Shown here: one piece after another, positions 4,832 through 6,772 of the stretch
Numbering within the stretch: position 1 is the stretch's first letter
Layout of the letters: every line of letters begins with the position of its first letter
Assembly: GCA_903866355.1 (NCBI GenBank)
Contig: CAIPNE010000787.1
Location: 1 to 6,772 of the forward strand
From: an uncultured Gammaproteobacteria bacterium
GTDB taxonomy: Bacteria > Pseudomonadota > Gammaproteobacteria > Ga0077536
Reading direction: 5' to 3'
DNA length: 6,772 bases
Translations under genes and position numbers: made by a program
Notes under the pieces: model-generated
Told to the model about the DNA's origin: nothing
The model's input: only the letters and a program-made list of their open reading frames with translations
The model's database searches: none

Positions 4832-5323
4832 TTGCGGCATTACGAAGTTGTATTTCTGGTCCATCCTGATCAGAGCGAACAGGTCAACGCCATGGTTGAC
4901 CGTTATCGCACCATGATTGAGTCCAACGGCGGGGTTATTCACCGCCTAGAAGACTGGGGTCGGCGCCAATTGGCCTATCCCATCACGAAGGTGCACAAAG
5001 CCCATTACGTCATGTTCAACATTGAAGTAAACGCCACCACGCTCAACGAGCTGGTTAGCGCGTTCCGCTTCAACGACGCCGTGCTGCGTCATTTGGTTGT
5101 TGGGCGCGATAAAGCCCTGACTGAACCCTCGCTAATGGCGCGGGCCAAGGAAGACCAAGAAGAACGCGATAGCGAGCGCCGTGCGCGCCATGCAGAGCGC
5201 GAGAGCCGGGCCGATAGCGCCAGCGAAGGTGACGCCGCTGCTGATACCGATGCGGAGACCCAGACGGGTGCCGCTGCTGATGAACCCGCCGATGAACCCG
5301 CCGATGAGACGGCCACGGACTGA
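4832..5323 (+). CDS. rpsF: 30S ribosomal protein bS6 with extended acidic tail
   Basis: bS6 binds the platform of the 30S subunit together with bS18. Residues 1-100 match E. coli S6 almost throughout: MRHYEVVFLVHPDQSEQV at the start, the RNA/S18-contacting IHRLEDWGRRQLAYPI at 36-51, KAHYVMFNIE at 56-65 and FRFNDAVLRHLVV at 78-90. At 163 residues it is about 30 longer than the E. coli form. The extra length is a charged segment (105-127, E/R alternating) and an Ala/Asp/Glu/Pro tail (128-163) with 13 acidic and no basic residues. In E. coli the tail is extended with glutamates by RimK; here the chain ends in Asp. The start is TTG, supported by AGGAG (4821-4825) 6 nt upstream and by N-terminal identity. 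rpsR follows 20 nt after the stop. Confidence 0.97.
   Translation: MRHYEVVFLVHPDQSEQVNAMVDRYRTMIESNGGVIHRLEDWGRRQLAYPITKVHKAHYVMFNIEVNATTLNELVSAFRFNDAVLRHLVVGRDKALTEPSLMARAKEDQEERDSERRARHAERESRADSASEGDAAADTDAETQTGAAADEPADEPADETATD
5279..5307 (+). repeat. Tandem 12-bp repeat encoding the bS6 acidic tail
   Basis: GATGAACCCGCC occurs twice in a row (5279-5290 and 5291-5302), and a third partial copy GATGA starts at 5303. It encodes the repeated Asp-Glu-Pro-Ala of the bS6 C-terminus. Identical adjacent copies suggest recent slippage or duplication. In-frame gain or loss of copies would alter tail length without harming the globular domain. Confidence 0.75.
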
Positions 5324-5343
5324 CTCACAAGGAATCCTTAGCC

Positions 5344-5595
5344 ATGATCAAACCAAAACCGCGTGGTGGTTCTTCACGCAATTTCCGGCGCCGCCGTTAT
5401 TGCAAGTTTACTGCCGAGAAAGTCACCGAAATCGACTACAAGGACATCAACACCTTGAAAGCGAACGTGGCTGAAAACGGCAAAATTGTGCCCAGCCGGA
5501 TTTCCGGCACCAAAGCCCGATTCCAGCGCCAATTGGCCACTGCGGTCAAGCGCGCTCGCTTTTTGGCGTTACTGCCTTACAGCGATTCGCATTAA
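5344..5595 (+). CDS. rpsR: 30S ribosomal protein bS18
   Basis: bS18 pairs with bS6 on the 30S platform. The 83 residues contain the family core NFRRRRYCKFTAEKVTEIDYK (13-33), then DINTLKANVAENGKIVPSRI and GTKARFQRQLATAVKRARFL, ending LLPYSDSH. This is a near-complete match to E. coli S18 (75 aa). The N-terminus has about nine extra, basic, glycine/serine-rich residues (MIKPKPRGGSSR) before the RRR segment. ATG 5344 is the only sensible start, with AAGGA (5329-5333) 10 nt upstream. That ribosome site sits inside a perfect 11-nt palindrome, AAGGAATCCTT (5329-5339). The gene is in the same operon as rpsF, 20 nt after it. Confidence 0.97.
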   Translation: MIKPKPRGGSSRNFRRRRYCKFTAEKVTEIDYKDINTLKANVAENGKIVPSRISGTKARFQRQLATAVKRARFLALLPYSDSH

Positions 5596-5610
5596 GCGTT
5601 TGGGCGGAAT

Positions 5611-5625
5611 GGCAGGCAGCCTGCC
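5611..5625 (+). promoter_or_regulatory. Small GC-rich hairpin covering the ribosome site of the DUF2232 gene
   Basis: GGCAGG (5611-5616), triloop CAG, CCTGCC (5620-5625) form a perfect 6-bp stem in the 33-nt gap between rpsR and the membrane protein gene. The only purine-rich ribosome-site candidate near the GTG start (AGG, 5614-5616) is inside the stem. There is no T-run, so it is not an intrinsic terminator. It may lower translation relative to the ribosomal proteins, or protect the 3' end of rpsR mRNA. Both are inference. Confidence 0.35.
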
Positions 5626-5628
5626 GAC

Positions 5629-6534
5629 GTGCGGGGGATAGCCCGGCTAGCCATGCGGGGGCCGCTTCAGGCGGCCAGCATGGCTTTGGCATTCGCGCTC
5701 ACTGGGTTGTTATTCGCCCCATCGCTCATTCTGGGTGGGGCGGTGATTGGGCTCGTGGTGCTGCGCGAAGGGCTTTACGAGGCGACCAAAGTGGCGGTAT
5801 TGGCCACGCTTTGTGCGGGACTCGTCCTGCAAGTGGCAATGGGCGCCGGCACCTCAGGGCTCATTGTTCTGCTGCCTTGGGTCCCGATCGTTTGCGCGGC
5901 ACGAATTCTTCGGTCCAGTGCGAATCAGGGGCGCGCGCTGGCCACGCTGGGGGTGTTTGTCGGTGGGTTTGCATTCGCCATTAGACAATCGCTACCCGAC
6001 GTCGACGCCTTCTGGCGCGAGCGCTTAACCCAGTTGGCGGCCTCGGTGAAAACCCAAGGTAGCCAATTTTTAAGCCCTGAAGAAATCTCGGCGGTGGCAG
6101 GTGTTATGCACCAAGCCTCCATTGGGGTCATGCTGCTAGGGCTCATCGGGATGTTGATGCTCGCGCGGTGGTGGCAATCGGTGCTGTATAAGCCCGAGGC
6201 GTTCGGTGAGGAATTTCGAGCCTTGGTACTCCCCTTCTGGGTGGTGCCGGTGAGTGGCGCGGTGGCGCTAGCGGCAACATTTTTGGAACGGGGTACTGCG
6301 GGCGCGGGTTTTGCCGGTGACGCTCTGGTGGTGCTGGTGCTATTGTTCGCCGCCCAAGGGTTGAGCATTGCTCACGAGCGGGTGTTGGCATTGAAGGCAC
6401 CGCGGGCTTGGCAGATTGGACTTTATGTGTGCGCCAGCTTGCTGCCGCACGTAGCCGCCACGGGCCTTGCGGCCACGGGTATTGCAGATTTTGTGGCGGA
6501 TTTCCGCCGGCTCCGGCAGCGCGCCGGGCCTTAA
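5629..6534 (+). CDS. DUF2232-type polytopic membrane protein of unknown function
   Basis: The 301-residue product is strongly hydrophobic, with about eight membrane segments (roughly 14-45 as a pair, 54-71, 76-92, 104-118, 160-179, 200-219, 230-247, 264-285). A hydrophilic loop lies at 120-158 and a basic end at 293-298 (RRLRQR). The segment LYKPEAFGEEFRALVLP (186-202), between two spans, resembles the conserved loop I recall from the DUF2232 proteins found between rpsR and rplI in pseudomonads, and the position here is the same. No catalytic motif or signal peptide is recognised and the function is unknown. GTG 5629 is preferred because MRGIARLAMRGPLQA fits the family's N-terminus; ATG 5653 is the alternative. 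Neither has a strong ribosome site: AGG lies 12 nt before the GTG inside a hairpin, GGGGGA 14 nt before the ATG. rplI begins 69 nt after the stop. Confidence 0.8.
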   Translation: MRGIARLAMRGPLQAASMALAFALTGLLFAPSLILGGAVIGLVVLREGLYEATKVAVLATLCAGLVLQVAMGAGTSGLIVLLPWVPIVCAARILRSSANQGRALATLGVFVGGFAFAIRQSLPDVDAFWRERLTQLAASVKTQGSQFLSPEEISAVAGVMHQASIGVMLLGLIGMLMLARWWQSVLYKPEAFGEEFRALVLPFWVVPVSGAVALAATFLERGTAGAGFAGDALVVLVLLFAAQGLSIAHERVLALKAPRAWQIGLYVCASLLPHVAATGLAATGIADFVADFRRLRQRAGP

Positions 6535-6603
6535 AAAAAGACTAAATTTACGGGCAGACCACTCTCGGCCCGGCAGCAAGTTAACGACTGAAGGCGAAAG
6601 ACG

Positions 6604-6772
6604 ATGGAAATAATCCTGCTCGAAAAAATTCATAATCTGGGTGCGCTGGGCGAACGTGTGCGCGTCAAAGCGGGCTATGGCCGCAATTTCCTCATTCCTG
6701 GCAAAAAGGCTGTGCCGGCCACCCCGGCCAACATCGCCAAGTTCGAATCCCAGCGTGAAGAACTCGAAAAAC
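6604..6772 (+). CDS. rplI: 50S ribosomal protein bL9, N-terminal fragment
   Basis: bL9 binds 23S rRNA with its N-terminal domain near the L1 stalk base and helps maintain reading-frame fidelity. The 56 visible codons begin MEIILLEKIHNLGALGERVR, followed by VKAGYGRNFLIPGKKAVPAT. This is the bL9 signature, including the GYGRNFLIP rRNA-binding loop at residues 24-32. The start of the long connecting helix follows (IAKFESQREELEK). ATG 6604 has AAGG (6591-6594) 9 nt upstream. The gene runs off the right edge. It lies 69 nt after the DUF2232 gene; that gap holds a run of seven A (6533-6539) and no clear promoter or terminator. Confidence 0.96.
   Translation, partial: MEIILLEKIHNLGALGERVRVKAGYGRNFLIPGKKAVPATPANIAKFESQREELEK

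Noticed and set aside
5609..5641. Ten-codon frame (ATG 5609 to TAG 5639-5641) overlapping the start of the DUF2232 gene, a possible leader peptide
   Set aside because: It has no properly spaced ribosome site and no informative residues; a frame this short is expected by chance.

Overview
The window comes from a GC-rich (about 60% by eye) proteobacterium, most likely a gammaproteobacterium. CysJ, UppP, RNase R, RlmB, bS6 and bS18 all read closest, from memory, to their enterobacterial and pseudomonad counterparts. The gene order rnr-rlmB-rpsF-rpsR-DUF2232-rplI is the arrangement I know from Pseudomonas-like genomes. No mobile element, phage gene, CRISPR array or toxin/defence gene is visible. 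Four of the seven protein genes appear to start with TTG or GTG.

Left part, minus strand: a 5' fragment of cysJ (sulfite reductase flavoprotein, complement 1-318), then uppP (undecaprenyl-diphosphatase, complement 434-1234). Next comes a 416-bp stretch without a convincing protein gene (1235-1650). It holds several inverted repeats, a terminator-like hairpin just upstream of uppP, and a weak plus-strand promoter candidate that could serve rnr. It ends at a class II tRNA-Leu(CAG) on the minus strand (complement 1651-1735). That tRNA has a good sigma70-type promoter whose -35 box touches the rnr start codon.

Right part, plus strand: rnr (1776-3956) and rlmB (3964-4719) are nearly contiguous. 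A 112-bp spacer follows, with a promoter candidate and a hairpin resembling the bS6:bS18 autoregulatory leader. After it come rpsF (4832-5323), rpsR (5344-5595), a DUF2232-type membrane protein gene (5629-6534), and the first 56 codons of rplI, which runs off the right edge. The theme is RNA and ribosome metabolism: an exoribonuclease, a 23S rRNA methyltransferase, three ribosomal proteins and a tRNA. The membrane protein is the functionally unknown member.

The protein-coding content is conventional. The most interesting parts are non-coding: the dyad-rich region 1235-1650, the tRNA/rnr divergent overlap, and the rpsF leader. Secondary points are the long acidic bS6 tail, the very short basic tail of RNase R, and the hairpin in front of the DUF2232 gene.
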